Positions 43,164 through 52,185 of a stretch of 64,000 nucleotides of DNA are shown here, piece after piece. This DNA comes from Bacillota bacterium (lineage in GTDB: Bacteria; Bacillota; UBA4882; UBA8346), in assembly GCA_023392595.1 (NCBI GenBank), contig JAEVYU010000009.1:1-64000 (forward strand), written 5' to 3'. The notes under the pieces were generated by a model. It worked only from the letters and a program-made list of their open reading frames with translations, made no database searches and had not been told where the DNA came from. The position numbers and the translations under genes were made by a program. Positions within the stretch are counted from its first letter, which is position 1, and the number at the start of each line of letters is the position of its first letter.

Positions 43164-43898
43164 CTAGCGCTTTTTAAAAAGGTCTTCCGGACTCCACCCG
43201 CCTGTTATTCGATTAAACCACGCGCTGAGTATGGATAAACTCCCGGTAATCAGTAACAAGCCCATGATGATCAGTAAAATTCCGGAGGCCCATTCGAAAT
43301 ATTTGATGTAGGGCTTCATTCGGGCCATGCCACGGGAGACCCTTTCAAACCCGATTGCCAGCAGCAAGAAAGGTATCGCCAACCCCAGAGAATAGCAAGA
43401 GAGAAGCAACATTCCTTTACCAATTTGGCCCTGGCTACCGGCTAAAGTCAAAATGGAACCTAAAATGGGACTGATACAGGGGGTCCAGCCCAGGGAAAAA
43501 GCCAAGCCGGTGAGGAAAGCTCCGCTAATACCGATTTGATGCTTGACTTGCATCTTCTTTTCATGATAAAGCCAGGAAATTGGGAGCCATCCCGCTTGAT
43601 GGAGCCCCAAAACAATAACCACCAAACCGCCTATTTGAGCGATCAAACGGCGGTATTTTAATAAAAACTGACCTAAAAAAGAACTTGCAAGTCCCAAAGA
43701 AATAAAAACAACACTAAATCCTAAGATAAAAGCGATGGTGGCCGATAATACTTTTCGCTTGGTGATGGTATCCGCTTTAATATTCGTTAATGAAGTACCC
43801 GAAATAATTCCCAGATATCCGGGTGCAATCGGTAGAATGCAGGGAGATAAAAAGGATAATAATCCTGCAGTGAAAGCAATCCAGAAGGTAATCTCCAT
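43164..43898 (-). CDS. ccdA: cytochrome c biogenesis/thiol transporter CcdA
   Basis: Inner-membrane protein of 244 residues with six or more hydrophobic segments. Motifs AGLLSFLSPCILPIAPGYLG and SLGWTPCISPILGSIL carry the two conserved Pro-Cys pairs of the DsbD-like electron relay. It moves reducing power across the membrane to the thioredoxin-like partner encoded just upstream (3-base gap). Confidence 0.92.
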   Translation of the reverse strand: MEITFWIAFTAGLLSFLSPCILPIAPGYLGIISGTSLTNIKADTITKRKVLSATIAFILGFSVVFISLGLASSFLGQFLLKYRRLIAQIGGLVVIVLGLHQAGWLPISWLYHEKKMQVKHQIGISGAFLTGLAFSLGWTPCISPILGSILTLAGSQGQIGKGMLLLSCYSLGLAIPFLLLAIGFERVSRGMARMKPYIKYFEWASGILLIIMGLLLITGSLSILSAWFNRITGGWSPEDLFKKR

Positions 43899-43901
43899 CT
43901 G

Positions 43902-44453
43902 TCATTTCCCCTTTAATAAAGGCTGTACTTTTTGCTCCAAAACACGGAGATTCGTCGATCCTTTAATAACCGAACGGATTGTGCCTTTTTGGTCAATGAT
44001 GAAAGTGCTGGGGATGGAAAATATCTGATAAAGGTCGCCTACTTTCCCTGAAGTATCGGTTAATACGGTGAACCTCATTTTGGCCTTAGCGGCGAAAGCT
44101 TTGACCACACTTGGCTTATCCTTTAAGTTGACGGCCAAAATAGCCAATCTCTTTTGGGAATTCCGGTTGTAAAGGGTTACAAAGTCGGGTATTTCAGCCT
44201 TACAAGGAGCGCACCAGGTAGCCCAAAAGTTTACGATGGTCACTTTGTTCAGGGAGGTAGTTTTTTTCAAATTGACGGGTTTGCCGTTTAAATCGGGCAA
44301 AGTGAAATTGGGAGCCGGGAAACCCTCGATGGGTTTGGCGCTGTCCGCAACCTGATGACGGCTTCCCATGCGGACACCTACAACAACAGCGGCTAAAATG
44401 ATACAAACCAGAATTAAAACAAAACCAAATTGCCTTTTTTTCAAGATTTTCAC
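43902..44453 (-). CDS. TlpA/ResA-type thioredoxin-like protein
   Basis: Membrane-anchored protein of 183 residues with one N-terminal membrane helix (VLILVCIILAAVVVGV). A redoxin domain follows with FWATWCAPCKAEIP (active-site CAPC) and FSIPSTFIIDQKG (cis-Pro). Located outside the inner membrane, it likely keeps thiols of cytochrome c or other proteins reduced, driven by CcdA downstream. Confidence 0.9.
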   Translation of the reverse strand: MKILKKRQFGFVLILVCIILAAVVVGVRMGSRHQVADSAKPIEGFPAPNFTLPDLNGKPVNLKKTTSLNKVTIVNFWATWCAPCKAEIPDFVTLYNRNSQKRLAILAVNLKDKPSVVKAFAAKAKMRFTVLTDTSGKVGDLYQIFSIPSTFIIDQKGTIRSVIKGSTNLRVLEQKVQPLLKGK

Positions 44454-44475
44454 TCCAGTTTTATTTTATATACGA

Positions 44476-44570
44476 TGAAATAAATTTTTAAATGATAGAC
44501 AATGAACGCAAATCTAAGTGAAAAGGACTTAGACAGGATTAACATGATTTTATGGATTTACAGGATTTTT
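44476..44570. repeat. dispersed 95-bp repeat, family C, copy 2
   Basis: Gapless match, with around twenty differences, to 30551-30645, in the same orientation. It lies just upstream of the leftward tlpA gene. Confidence 0.75.
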
Positions 44571-44845
44571 TTAAAACTTCAATGAAATTTGAAACCATGG
44601 AGTTGCTTTTTCTCATGAAACAGATGACGAATGTTTCGATCTCCTTGGTGTATGGTAACCTTTTCGAACTTTTTTATACAAACTGCCTGTTTGCCTCGGG
44701 ATGTTTTTAGCATCAAAAATATAAATACAAATCCGGGACATCCGGATTCGGGTTTATCATGCTAAGGGCCTTTTTTTTTCAAAGAGTGACCGTAGCCTAT
44801 GGAAATTAATAAGATACTAGCATGAGTTGGGAAGGGGAGTTTGGC

Positions 44846-45148
44846 ATGGAGATTTTGGGAGAAGAGGGCCTTTTTCAGATATTCGATAATGACCGTAGGA
44901 AATTTATCGGTGAAATTTTTTTAAAGTATCTTGGAGATGAAAAAAAAGGGATGAAGAGGGTCGGAAGGATTCCTGATCTTTGGATAAAAACCGCTGGGGG
45001 TATTCAGGGCCCTTATTTGTGGAAAGAGACACAGGTTTATCGGGTTATGGATTTTGATATTTCGAAAAGCAAAATTTGGTTGCAAGCCGTTAAAGATCAT
45101 TTGCTGGTTCTTAACTGTGAGAAAAGCTTGGTTCCAAATTATGAATGA
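44846..45148 (+). CDS. hypothetical protein
   Basis: Protein of 100 residues, mixed alpha/beta by appearance (LFQIFDNDRRKFIGEIFLKY, YRVMDFDISKSKIWLQAV), not recognised. AAGGGGAG (44832-44839) supports the ATG at 44846. It precedes the His/Cys-rich gene at 45218 by about 70 bases and may be cotranscribed. Confidence 0.5.
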   Translation: MEILGEEGLFQIFDNDRRKFIGEIFLKYLGDEKKGMKRVGRIPDLWIKTAGGIQGPYLWKETQVYRVMDFDISKSKIWLQAVKDHLLVLNCEKSLVPNYE

Positions 45149-45217
45149 GTAATAAAATATGATAGGGTAAAAACCTAAAGGTCAAAACCAAATAATAGAA
45201 ATGTGGTGATCAATAAG

Positions 45218-45562
45218 ATGTCCAAACACCATCACCATGATCGGTGCCGGGAAAGGCATAATCATCGACGACGTTGTGATGAACGGATGTATTTGGCATA
45301 TCCTATGGGATCTATGCCCGGCTTTGAGCCGTCTCCGGCTCCAAATCCTTGTTCCCCGAGTGAAAATGTAGAAGCAATGCAGGGATATGGCGGTTCCTGC
45401 TTTATGACTCCCACAGGCCCGGTTTGCCCGGGAACGGGAGGCGGGAGCTGCTACATGGGACCTGGAGGAATGGTATGTCCCGGGACCGGCGCGGGCGGAT
45501 CCTGTTTTATGACGCCTCAGGGCAGGGTATGTCCTGCTCCGGGATATGGCAGAACCTATTAA
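45218..45562 (+). CDS. His/Cys-rich repeat protein
   Basis: Protein of 114 residues. The N-terminus is a His/Arg cluster (MSKHHHHDRCRERHNHRRRC), followed by a Pro-rich linker and three Cys-repeat units of the pattern GGSCxMxPxGxVCPG. Two Cys per repeat and the His cluster suggest metal binding. A shorter relative at 46455 shares both parts. No signal peptide. Could be a spore coat or metal-sequestering protein (inference). Confidence 0.65.
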   Translation: MSKHHHHDRCRERHNHRRRCDERMYLAYPMGSMPGFEPSPAPNPCSPSENVEAMQGYGGSCFMTPTGPVCPGTGGGSCYMGPGGMVCPGTGAGGSCFMTPQGRVCPAPGYGRTY

Positions 45563-45647
45563 AATGATAGTTTGAATGCTTGTCTCAACCCACCGGCTTT
45601 TAGCCGGTGATGTTGAGTCCAAACGGTTTTCAAAACGAGGATGGTAT

Positions 45648-45679
45648 AATCAAAGCGAGTCAAAAGGCTCGCTTTGATT
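45648..45679. repeat. hairpin next to repeat A copy 2
   Basis: AATCAAAGCGAG (45648-45659) pairs perfectly with CTCGCTTTGATT (45668-45679). Another hairpin, CACCGGC/GCCGGTG, lies at about 45590-45610. They precede repeat family A copy 2. Confidence 0.6.
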
Positions 45680-45684
45680 ACTTT

Positions 45685-45817
45685 AACCTCGATCCGGCAA
45701 GTAAGTGACAATTTTTCTGCGTTGACGCAGAAAAATTGGCCGGATCGGGTTCATTGTTCGAATCTGGCAAGTTTAAATGCGACTGAGGTTTTTGGGGTTA
45801 CTTGCCGGATTCAAGTT
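45685..45817. repeat. dispersed double-hairpin repeat, family A, copy 2
   Basis: Second copy of the element at 19644-19774, same orientation. The inner hairpin stem is unchanged while the loop changes from ATGG to TTGA. The second hairpin has C to T changes that keep pairing or improve it (CAAG with CTTG). Confidence 0.8.
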
Positions 45818-46037
45818 TAATAAAGGAGAGAAATCAGACGGAGTTACCTGTACCGGAAATTCTTTCTAGAGGATAATCCTGTAGGGGATTTCTAATGAGC
45901 ATAAAGCCTTGACGGGGATTGTTAAAACAAGTGTGGAAGCCGGTTGCCTTTAGCGTGAAATGTAGGTTGACGAAAAACGCTTCATGTAAAAGAAAAAATT
46001 GCGTCAACAATATGAATGACTAAGAACAATATGTTTT
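45818..46037. other. intergenic, no gene seen
   Basis: About 220 bases after repeat A copy 2 and before the leftward gene at 46038. No ORF or terminator is supported. Confidence 0.35.
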
Positions 46038-46301
46038 TTAAGGGCCGGGGTTTTGTTGGGCAATATAGTCGGAGCTCATTTGTCCCAAAAGATGAATAAG
46101 ATCATCGACGATATCCCCTAAGTCATCCACCATATCGATTTTTTTTTCAATCTGATGTTTTTTACTTAGGGCCAGACTTTGCAGGTCTAGAGCGCTCAAG
46201 CTCAACTGGCGCATGGTGTTGCTTAAAGCAGCTATCAATTCAACGGTGTAATTGATTGATGGTTTGATATCGGGCATTTCATGTTCCAATTCCATTTCCA
46301 C
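46038..46301 (-). CDS. hypothetical helical protein
   Basis: Protein of 87 residues, acidic, predicted as helical bundle or coiled coil (ELIAALSNTMRQLSLSALDL, KKIDMVDDLGDIVDDLIHLL). Not recognised. GGAGG lies ahead of the GTG start. It sits between the two His/Cys-rich genes on the opposite strand. Confidence 0.55.
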   Translation of the reverse strand: MEMELEHEMPDIKPSINYTVELIAALSNTMRQLSLSALDLQSLALSKKHQIEKKIDMVDDLGDIVDDLIHLLGQMSSDYIAQQNPGP

Positions 46302-46454
46302 GGTAACATCCCCTCCATGCTGTTATCTTATGATCTATTCACCCAAAGGGTTTCTTAAAATCAACATTATATTTAGTCCCTGGCGCAATGGCGCGATAAT
46401 TTCATAGAATGGTAGGGGAAGCACCCGAAGTTTGATAAAAAGAGGTGAGTTTTT

Positions 46455-46673
46455 ATGTCTAAATGTCATCATCACCACCATCATCATCACCATCGTCGTG
46501 ACCGTTGTGAAGGTTGGGATCGCCCTGAGAGGCCAATGCCAATGGAGCATCCGTGTATGCCAATGCCTGAAGGATGTGGCGCTCCTCGAACAATGCCTAT
46601 TGAAGGTCGTTGCGTAATGACGCCACGAGGACCTATTTGTTGTGTGGCCTTACCTCATCGCAGAATGTGGTAA
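46455..46673 (+). CDS. His-rich small protein with C-terminal Cys motif
   Basis: Protein of 72 residues beginning MSKC and nine consecutive His, then a Met/Pro-rich stretch and one unit GRCVMTPRGPICC. It shares this plan with the 114-residue protein at 45218 and is a shorter paralogue. GAGGTGA precedes the ATG. The poly-His tract fits Ni, Zn or Cu binding. Confidence 0.65.
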   Translation: MSKCHHHHHHHHHRRDRCEGWDRPERPMPMEHPCMPMPEGCGAPRTMPIEGRCVMTPRGPICCVALPHRRMW

Positions 46674-46706
46674 AATTCCATTGGATTCATTTCCTTGATT
46701 ATAAAA

Positions 46707-46745
46707 TAAAAGCTATCCGGAAAGTTATTACCGGTGGCTTTTTTT
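46707..46745 (+). terminator. terminator of the His-rich gene
   Basis: AAAGCTATCCGG (46709-46720) pairs with CCGGTGGCTTT (46731-46741) around a ten-base loop with small internal mismatches, followed by a T-run. Confidence 0.65.
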
Positions 46746-46768
46746 ATTTCGGATTCATCGATTAATTC

Positions 46769-47086
46769 TTGACACCAAAGATGGGTGGTAGTATTGTAAA
46801 AAAGTAGTAATTGCGCGCGCGCGCCAGAGAAAAAGAGGTATGGATATTAAATGGAAGCTGACGGTGGTAGGTTGGAGTTTGTGACTTACTATGGTTTCAT
46901 GCCTTAATCTTTGTAGAATGTTATGGTTTGACCAAGGGTGAAATAAGGTCAATACTGGGTCATTTGTGCTGAACGGTGTGTTCCGCACAAATGCACATTC
47001 TCCTCAAGGCAAAGCGACATCATGTTGGCGTAATGCTTTTTTATTGAAAATGCTTCTTCGCCCCAAGGGCTTGAGGAGGGTCAACT
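46769..47086 (+). promoter_or_regulatory. promoter and long leader of the Nramp-related gene
   Basis: TTGACA (46769-46774), a 17-base spacer and TATTGT (46792-46797) form a good promoter. The leader of about 285 bases contains an alternating GCGCGCGCGC tract (about 46815-46825) and a hairpin CATTTGTGC/GCACAAATG (about 46958-46995). A long leader before a metal transporter suggests a metal-sensing RNA, but I could not match M-box or yybP-ykoY features. Confidence 0.5.
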
Positions 47087-48331
47087 TTGAAAAATATCTT
47101 TTCCAAACGTTTTAAAAACTTAATGTTTATTTTGGGAGTCATTGGCCCGGGGTTAATCACGGTTAACGCCGGCAATGACGCAGGTGGTATCGCCACCTAT
47201 GCCGCTGTAGGAGCTTCTTACGGATATAAAATGCTTTGGGGGCTCTTCTTAATCACATTCAGTCTTGGGGTTATTCAAGAAATGAATGCCAGAATGGCGG
47301 TGGTAACCGGTAAAGGTTTGTCGGATTTAATTCGGGAACGGTTTGGAGTTAAACTGACTTTCTTTGCAATTACGGTCCTTTTAATCGCTAATTTTGGAGT
47401 TATTCTCGGAGATTTCGCCGGAGTGGCAGCCAGTATGGAGCTGTTTGGCGTAAGCAAATTTATTTCCGTACCTTTTGTGGCTGTCGCGATTTGGTTTTTG
47501 GTTACCAAGGGTTCTTATAACAAGGTTGAAAAGATTTTTTTATTATTTACTTTTGTTTTTTTCGGGTATATTATTGCTTCGTTTTTAGCCAAACCGGACT
47601 GGGGAGAGGTCTTTAAACAAATGACAGTCCCCACTCTGGAAATGAACCCCGGTTTCTTGCTTGTTTTTATCGGAATGATTGGCACTACGATTACACCCTA
47701 TATGCAATTTTACTTGCAATCTTCCATCGTGGATAAGCATTTGACTTTAGATGAATACAGATATGAAAAATTAGATGTCTATTTGGGAGCTTTTTGGGGA
47801 AACGCCGTTTCCTTCTTTATCATTGTTTGTACGGCGGCAACCCTTTACAAAGTGGGTGTTTCCATTACCAGCGCTCAGGACGCCGCAACTGCGCTCAGGC
47901 CATTCGCGGGTCAATATGCTTTTGTTTTATTTGGAGTGGGGCTTTTCGGGGCTTCTGTTCTGGCGGCGTCGATTATTCCTTTATCCACTGCCTATGCAAT
48001 TTGTGAAGCTTTCGGTTGGGAGCGCGGGATGAATAATAAGATATCCGAGGCCCCTGCTTTTTTTGGAATCTATTTGGCATTAATTTTACTTGGGAGTTTG
48101 CTGATTCTGATTCCCGGGATTTCGCTTATGAAATTGATTTTGGTAACTCAGCAGATAGCCGGGATTTTAGTCCCGGTGATTTTGATTTTTATGATTTTCC
48201 TTGTAAATGACCAAGGGATTATGGGTGAATATAAAAATACACCTTTACAAAATTGGATTTCCTGGATTACAGTCGTTTTTATCATTGCCTTATCCCTGGT
48301 GATGCTGATTTCTCCACTTTTTAGCCATTGA
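47087..48331 (+). CDS. Nramp-related divalent metal transporter
   Basis: Inner-membrane protein of 414 residues with eleven or so hydrophobic segments. The first segment reads NAGNDAGGIATYA, where classical Nramp has DPGN; the Asp is kept and the following pattern matches NRMT-type Mg-transporter relatives (D-x-x-G-I-A-T-Y). In segment 6, TTITPYMQFYLQSSI replaces the MPHN metal motif and lacks its Met. Likely substrate Mg2+ or Mn2+ (inference). Start TTG behind AGGAGGG; long leader upstream. Confidence 0.82.
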   Translation: MKNIFSKRFKNLMFILGVIGPGLITVNAGNDAGGIATYAAVGASYGYKMLWGLFLITFSLGVIQEMNARMAVVTGKGLSDLIRERFGVKLTFFAITVLLIANFGVILGDFAGVAASMELFGVSKFISVPFVAVAIWFLVTKGSYNKVEKIFLLFTFVFFGYIIASFLAKPDWGEVFKQMTVPTLEMNPGFLLVFIGMIGTTITPYMQFYLQSSIVDKHLTLDEYRYEKLDVYLGAFWGNAVSFFIIVCTAATLYKVGVSITSAQDAATALRPFAGQYAFVLFGVGLFGASVLAASIIPLSTAYAICEAFGWERGMNNKISEAPAFFGIYLALILLGSLLILIPGISLMKLILVTQQIAGILVPVILIFMIFLVNDQGIMGEYKNTPLQNWISWITVVFIIALSLVMLISPLFSH

Positions 48332-48361
48332 AGAATCGAAATAAATTAAATTGAAAAAAGC

Positions 48362-48403
48362 AAAACCTCGGTTTTTCTGAATAAGATAAGACGAGGTTTT
48401 TTG
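48362..48403 (+). terminator. terminator of the Nramp-related gene
   Basis: AAAACCTCG (48362-48370) pairs with CGAGGTTTT (48392-48400), followed by TTG and T-rich sequence. Confidence 0.75.
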
Positions 48404-48497
48404 TTTATCAGGGAAATTCTCTGATTGGGAAATTTCTAAATAGTTATAATTGTAATTTATGTATTATAATGGTAAAATTTCTGTGAGGTGATCTTTT

Positions 48498-49256
48498 ATG
48501 GATAGAAAATACTTATTGAAGCCGGATAACCCGGATTTACGGGATTACTTTTACCGCAGTCATACTCTCAAGTCTCTTAAAGAATTACCGGCGACTATCG
48601 ATTTACGCAATAAAATGTCCCCTGTTGTTGACCAGGGACCGCTGGGTTCATGTACTGCCAACGCTATTGTTTCCGGACTCCGGGAATATCTGGAGATAAA
48701 GGCGGGTCAAGAGCTGGTGCGTCTATCAAGGCTTTTTCTCTATTACGAAGAAAGAAGGCTTGAGAACACGATTCATGAAGATAGTGGCGCTTCGCTAAGG
48801 GACGGGATGAAAGTTTTAGCGCAAATCGGTGTCTGCCCGGAAGAAGATTATCCTTATGATATAACTAAATTCACCGAGGCGCCCAGTCCAGTGGCGACTG
48901 CCCATGCAGCTCAATATAGAATCAATGAATATCACCGGATTGTCGACTTGAAAAGTCTTAAGGTTGCATTGTCGGAAGGGCTCCCGGTTGTTTTCGGGTT
49001 TCAGGTTTATCAATCTTTTGAATCCGAACAGGTGGCAAAGACAGGGAAAATACCGATGCCGAAAAAAGATGAAAAAATCTTGGGGGGACACGCGGTGTTG
49101 GCAGTCGGATATAGCGATCAAGGGGAAAACGGCGACTTAAGCGGAAATTTATTTGTCCGGAATAGTTGGGGGAAGGAATGGGGCGATCAAGGCTATTGTT
49201 ATATGTCTTATAAAGTTTTTAACAAATTAGTCATGGATATGTGGACCGGGCACTAA
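48498..49256 (+). CDS. papain-like (C1) cysteine protease
   Basis: Protein of 252 residues, without a signal peptide. Catalytic residues in order: Gln46 and Cys52 in DQGPLGSCTANAI, His198 in GGHAVLAVGY and Asn222 in VRNSWGKEWG. No inhibitory propeptide. Such compact C1 proteases occur in several Firmicutes and are probably cytoplasmic or spore-associated; substrate unknown. GAGGTG precedes the ATG. Confidence 0.9.
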   Translation: MDRKYLLKPDNPDLRDYFYRSHTLKSLKELPATIDLRNKMSPVVDQGPLGSCTANAIVSGLREYLEIKAGQELVRLSRLFLYYEERRLENTIHEDSGASLRDGMKVLAQIGVCPEEDYPYDITKFTEAPSPVATAHAAQYRINEYHRIVDLKSLKVALSEGLPVVFGFQVYQSFESEQVAKTGKIPMPKKDEKILGGHAVLAVGYSDQGENGDLSGNLFVRNSWGKEWGDQGYCYMSYKVFNKLVMDMWTGH

Positions 49257-49289
49257 AAAAACATAAAAGCTTGGAAAAGTTGATTTCTA

Positions 49290-49334
49290 CAAAAAAGGAG
49301 GTCGGATACCAAAATACTTTGGACCTTCTTTTTT
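49290..49334 (+). terminator. terminator of the protease gene
   Basis: AAAAAAGGAGGTC pairs with GGACCTTCTTTTTT (one mismatch), ending in a T-run at about 49334. Confidence 0.65.
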
Positions 49335-49346
49335 GCTTGCAAAAAT

Positions 49347-50495
49347 TTATAAATAATCTTTGGGATTCACCGGGGTCCCGTTTTTACGGATTTCAAAATG
49401 CAAGTGAGGCCCGGTGCTTAATCCTGTTGTGCCGACTTTCGCCACAACCTGCCCTTTAACGACTGTTTGCCCTTTATCAACCAACAATGCCGAAGCATGA
49501 CCGTAAAGAGTTGAAAAGCCGGAACCATGGTCAATCAATAGCATCTTGCCATATCCGCCATTATACCCTGAGAAGATGACGACTCCCGAGTCCGCCGCCA
49601 AGATAGGGGTTCCATATTCAACGGCGATGTCAAGACCAGTATGAAATTGGCGTTTGCGTAAGATAGGATGTATTCGCCATCCGAAATTCTGCACAATTTG
49701 TCCCCTGACCGGCCAGATATATTTACCGGTACCGAGGTTGGTTTGATTTTTTTCTTGATATTGGCGGATCTCCGCTTCGATTTGTTTGGATGTTTGCTCC
49801 AACTCATCAAGGGCTTTTTCTAATTCATTGCGGCTACCCTGGATGCTCTCCAGTTCTTTCTGCTTTTTCTGCGTGACTTCTAATTTGTTGTTCATAGCCT
49901 GCTTGTTTTGATCTTTTAATTGAACAAACAGCTCTTTTTGGTTGTTTAATTCCTGCTTTTTTTGGACGATTTCCTGTTTTTTTTCGGCAATCAATTTTTG
50001 TTGTCCTTGCAAGCTCTGGATCATATTGATATCAATTCTGGCGAAACGACCGACTGTTTCAAAACGGGAGACAAAATCAGTAAAGTCTTTGCCGCCGAAT
50101 AAATATATCAACCAATTTTGATAGCCGTGCATGTAAAGGGTACGTAAGCGTTTATTGAGTAATTCTTTTCTACCGCTCAGTTGCGCTTCAACGTCGTTTA
50201 AATCCGATTCGGCTCTATTGACCTGGGTTGAGATCACGGAAATCTGTTGTTCGGTAGTGCCGATTTTATTATTTAAGTTGGCCAAATTATGATCGATTTG
50301 TTCCAACTCCTGTTGTGTTTTAACAAGCGTCCCCAAGACCGATTTTTCTTTCTTTTTGGTTTCGGTCAGTTTTTTATTGGTTTGGATGATTTGATTCTGG
50401 ACTTCATCCAAGGAAGCGCAAAGTCCCATCGACGAGCAAACAAAAACCATCGCCCCAATAAATCCCCAAAAGAATCGTTGTTTTAAAATATTCAT
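49347..50495 (-). CDS. EnvC-like M23 murein hydrolase activator/peptidase
   Basis: Exported protein of 382 residues. N-terminal signal peptide (FFWGFIGAMVFVCSSMGLCA), long coiled coil (about residues 30-255, Gln/Lys/Glu-rich), then an M23 domain at about 265-382 with zinc ligands in FHTGLDIA (HxxxD) and HLHF. Because the ligands are complete it could be an active peptidoglycan endopeptidase rather than only an activator such as EnvC. Likely works in septum or spore cell-wall remodelling. Confidence 0.88.
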   Translation of the reverse strand: MNILKQRFFWGFIGAMVFVCSSMGLCASLDEVQNQIIQTNKKLTETKKKEKSVLGTLVKTQQELEQIDHNLANLNNKIGTTEQQISVISTQVNRAESDLNDVEAQLSGRKELLNKRLRTLYMHGYQNWLIYLFGGKDFTDFVSRFETVGRFARIDINMIQSLQGQQKLIAEKKQEIVQKKQELNNQKELFVQLKDQNKQAMNNKLEVTQKKQKELESIQGSRNELEKALDELEQTSKQIEAEIRQYQEKNQTNLGTGKYIWPVRGQIVQNFGWRIHPILRKRQFHTGLDIAVEYGTPILAADSGVVIFSGYNGGYGKMLLIDHGSGFSTLYGHASALLVDKGQTVVKGQVVAKVGTTGLSTGPHLHFEIRKNGTPVNPKDYL

Positions 50496-50567
50496 AATAG
50501 TCGCGTCTCCATAATAGTTTCATTAAATTATGGTTCCTGAATCGGACAAGCCTTTAACAAGAAGATC

Positions 50568-50640
50568 AGATCCATAAATAAATCATCTAGAAAAATGAGA
50601 TCCATAGTTAAATCATCGGCAAAAAAATCAGATTCATAAG
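50568..50640. repeat. short imperfect tandem repeat
   Basis: Three units starting AGATCCATA (50568), AGATCCATA (50598) and AGATTCATA (50630), each followed by AAATCATC-like sequence, spaced 30 and 32 bases. They lie upstream of the M23 gene and may be regulatory or simple slippage products. Confidence 0.5.
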
Positions 50641-50901
50641 TTAAAGGTTGTACCCTCTCAAAAATTAGAAGAAATATGATGATGCTTGACCCATTTTATC
50701 AATAAGCCTGTAAGCCTTTAAATTCCCCGATTTGTCATGATATTTCATAGAAAACCATTCTTTGAAAAATACAAATTCATTATGGATATTACATTTGTTA
50801 TGAAAAGTTAACTGAACTCTAATAGATTTCTAAGAAATTAATGATATTAAGATAAAGTATTATTTTTTAAGGCATTTTTGTTTTTTAACAGGAGGGTCAA
50901 C
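50641..50901. other. intergenic, no further gene seen
   Basis: AT-rich upstream region of the glycosyltransferase gene. AGGAGGG lies before the ATG at 50902. No clear terminator or RNA. Confidence 0.35.
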
Positions 50902-52185
50902 ATGGCTTTGCATTACAGCTGGAATCTGTTTAAATATTCTCTTAATTTGTTGCTTTTTATAACTGAAATCGGTTTATGGGGGATTTTCATTTATTATGCG
51001 GTGATTTCGATATTTGGTTGGTTTAAAAGAAAAGAACCTTTAGCCAGCCAATTCCCTTTTAAAACTAAATTTGCGGTATTAATTGCAGCTCATAACGAAG
51101 AAACAGTCATACCCGGTGTGATTGACAGTATAAAAAGAGCGCATTATCCGAAATCCCTTTATGAAATTTTTGTTATTGCTGATAATTGTGAGGATAATAC
51201 GGCCCAGGTTGCCCGGGCTCATGGAGTCAATGTTTATGAAAGATTTGATCCGGTGAAGAAGGGAAAAGGTTTTTCGCTGGAATGGATGTTTAAAAATCTA
51301 TTTGGTTTAAAAACCAAATATGACGCAATTTGTATCTTGGATGCTGATAACTTGGTATCAGCGAATTTTTTTGCAGAGATGAATAAATATCTCTGCATGG
51401 GACATAAAGTGATTCAGGGTTATTTGGATAGCAAAAATCCTCACGATACATGGGTTTCGGGCAATTATTCCATCGCTTATTGGATTAGTAACCGACTTTT
51501 CCAATTGCCCCGGCATTACTTGGGTTTGAACTGTGCTTTGGGGGGGACCGGATTTGTTATGTCTACGGACGTCTTGCGGGAAACCGGTTGGGGTGCGACA
51601 TGTTTAACGGAAGATTTGGAGTTTTCAATGAAATTGGTGTTGAAAGGAATGCGGGTGGCCTGGGCTCATGAAGCGAAGATATATGATGAAAAGCCTTTGC
51701 GCCTGTCGCAGTCATGGCGGCAAAGGACTCGCTGGATGCAGGGACATAGCGATTGCGCCCGCCGTTTTGCCGCAAAATTATTTTCGAAGGCTTTTCATGA
51801 ACATGATATGGTAGCTTTTGACGCCGCATTATATTTGATTCAGCCCTTTTTAATCGTTATCAACGGGCTGGGAATGTTATTAGGGACGATTCAATATTGC
51901 AGCAAGATGTTTGCTCATCACCAGATGATGATAACCGGTCAGACCTGGATTTATATGGGGATTATTGCCTTTTTGACCTATGTTTATATTATTTTTGTAA
52001 TTGCTGAAGGCAAACTGACAAAAAAAATCGTCGCTTATTTCTTACTATTTCCGATTTACAGCCTTACCTGGATTCCCATCATCATTCAAGGTTTCATCAA
52101 TCGTAATCGCCACGATTGGGTACATACAGTGCATACCAGGGCTATTGACATTACAGATGTTGAACAATTGAAAAAAGTGGTCTAA
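50902..52185 (+). CDS. family 2 glycosyltransferase, polysaccharide synthase type
   Basis: Membrane glycosyltransferase of 427 residues, with an N-terminal membrane segment and about three near the C-terminus. Catalytic motifs: VLIAAHNEETVIPGVIDSIK, CILDADNLV (DxD), GTGF, ETGWGATCLTEDLEFSM (TED) and QRTRWMQGH (QxxRW). This plan fits processive synthases of poly-N-acetylglucosamine, chitin or hyaluronan type. The deacetylase next door points to a deacetylated amino-sugar polymer. AGGAGGG fixes the start. Confidence 0.88.
   Translation: MALHYSWNLFKYSLNLLLFITEIGLWGIFIYYAVISIFGWFKRKEPLASQFPFKTKFAVLIAAHNEETVIPGVIDSIKRAHYPKSLYEIFVIADNCEDNTAQVARAHGVNVYERFDPVKKGKGFSLEWMFKNLFGLKTKYDAICILDADNLVSANFFAEMNKYLCMGHKVIQGYLDSKNPHDTWVSGNYSIAYWISNRLFQLPRHYLGLNCALGGTGFVMSTDVLRETGWGATCLTEDLEFSMKLVLKGMRVAWAHEAKIYDEKPLRLSQSWRQRTRWMQGHSDCARRFAAKLFSKAFHEHDMVAFDAALYLIQPFLIVINGLGMLLGTIQYCSKMFAHHQMMITGQTWIYMGIIAFLTYVYIIFVIAEGKLTKKIVAYFLLFPIYSLTWIPIIIQGFINRNRHDWVHTVHTRAIDITDVEQLKKVV

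Noticed and set aside
46804..47086. M-box or yybP-ykoY riboswitch in the Nramp-related leader
   Set aside because: Conserved segments of these classes could not be found by eye; left as an unassigned leader.
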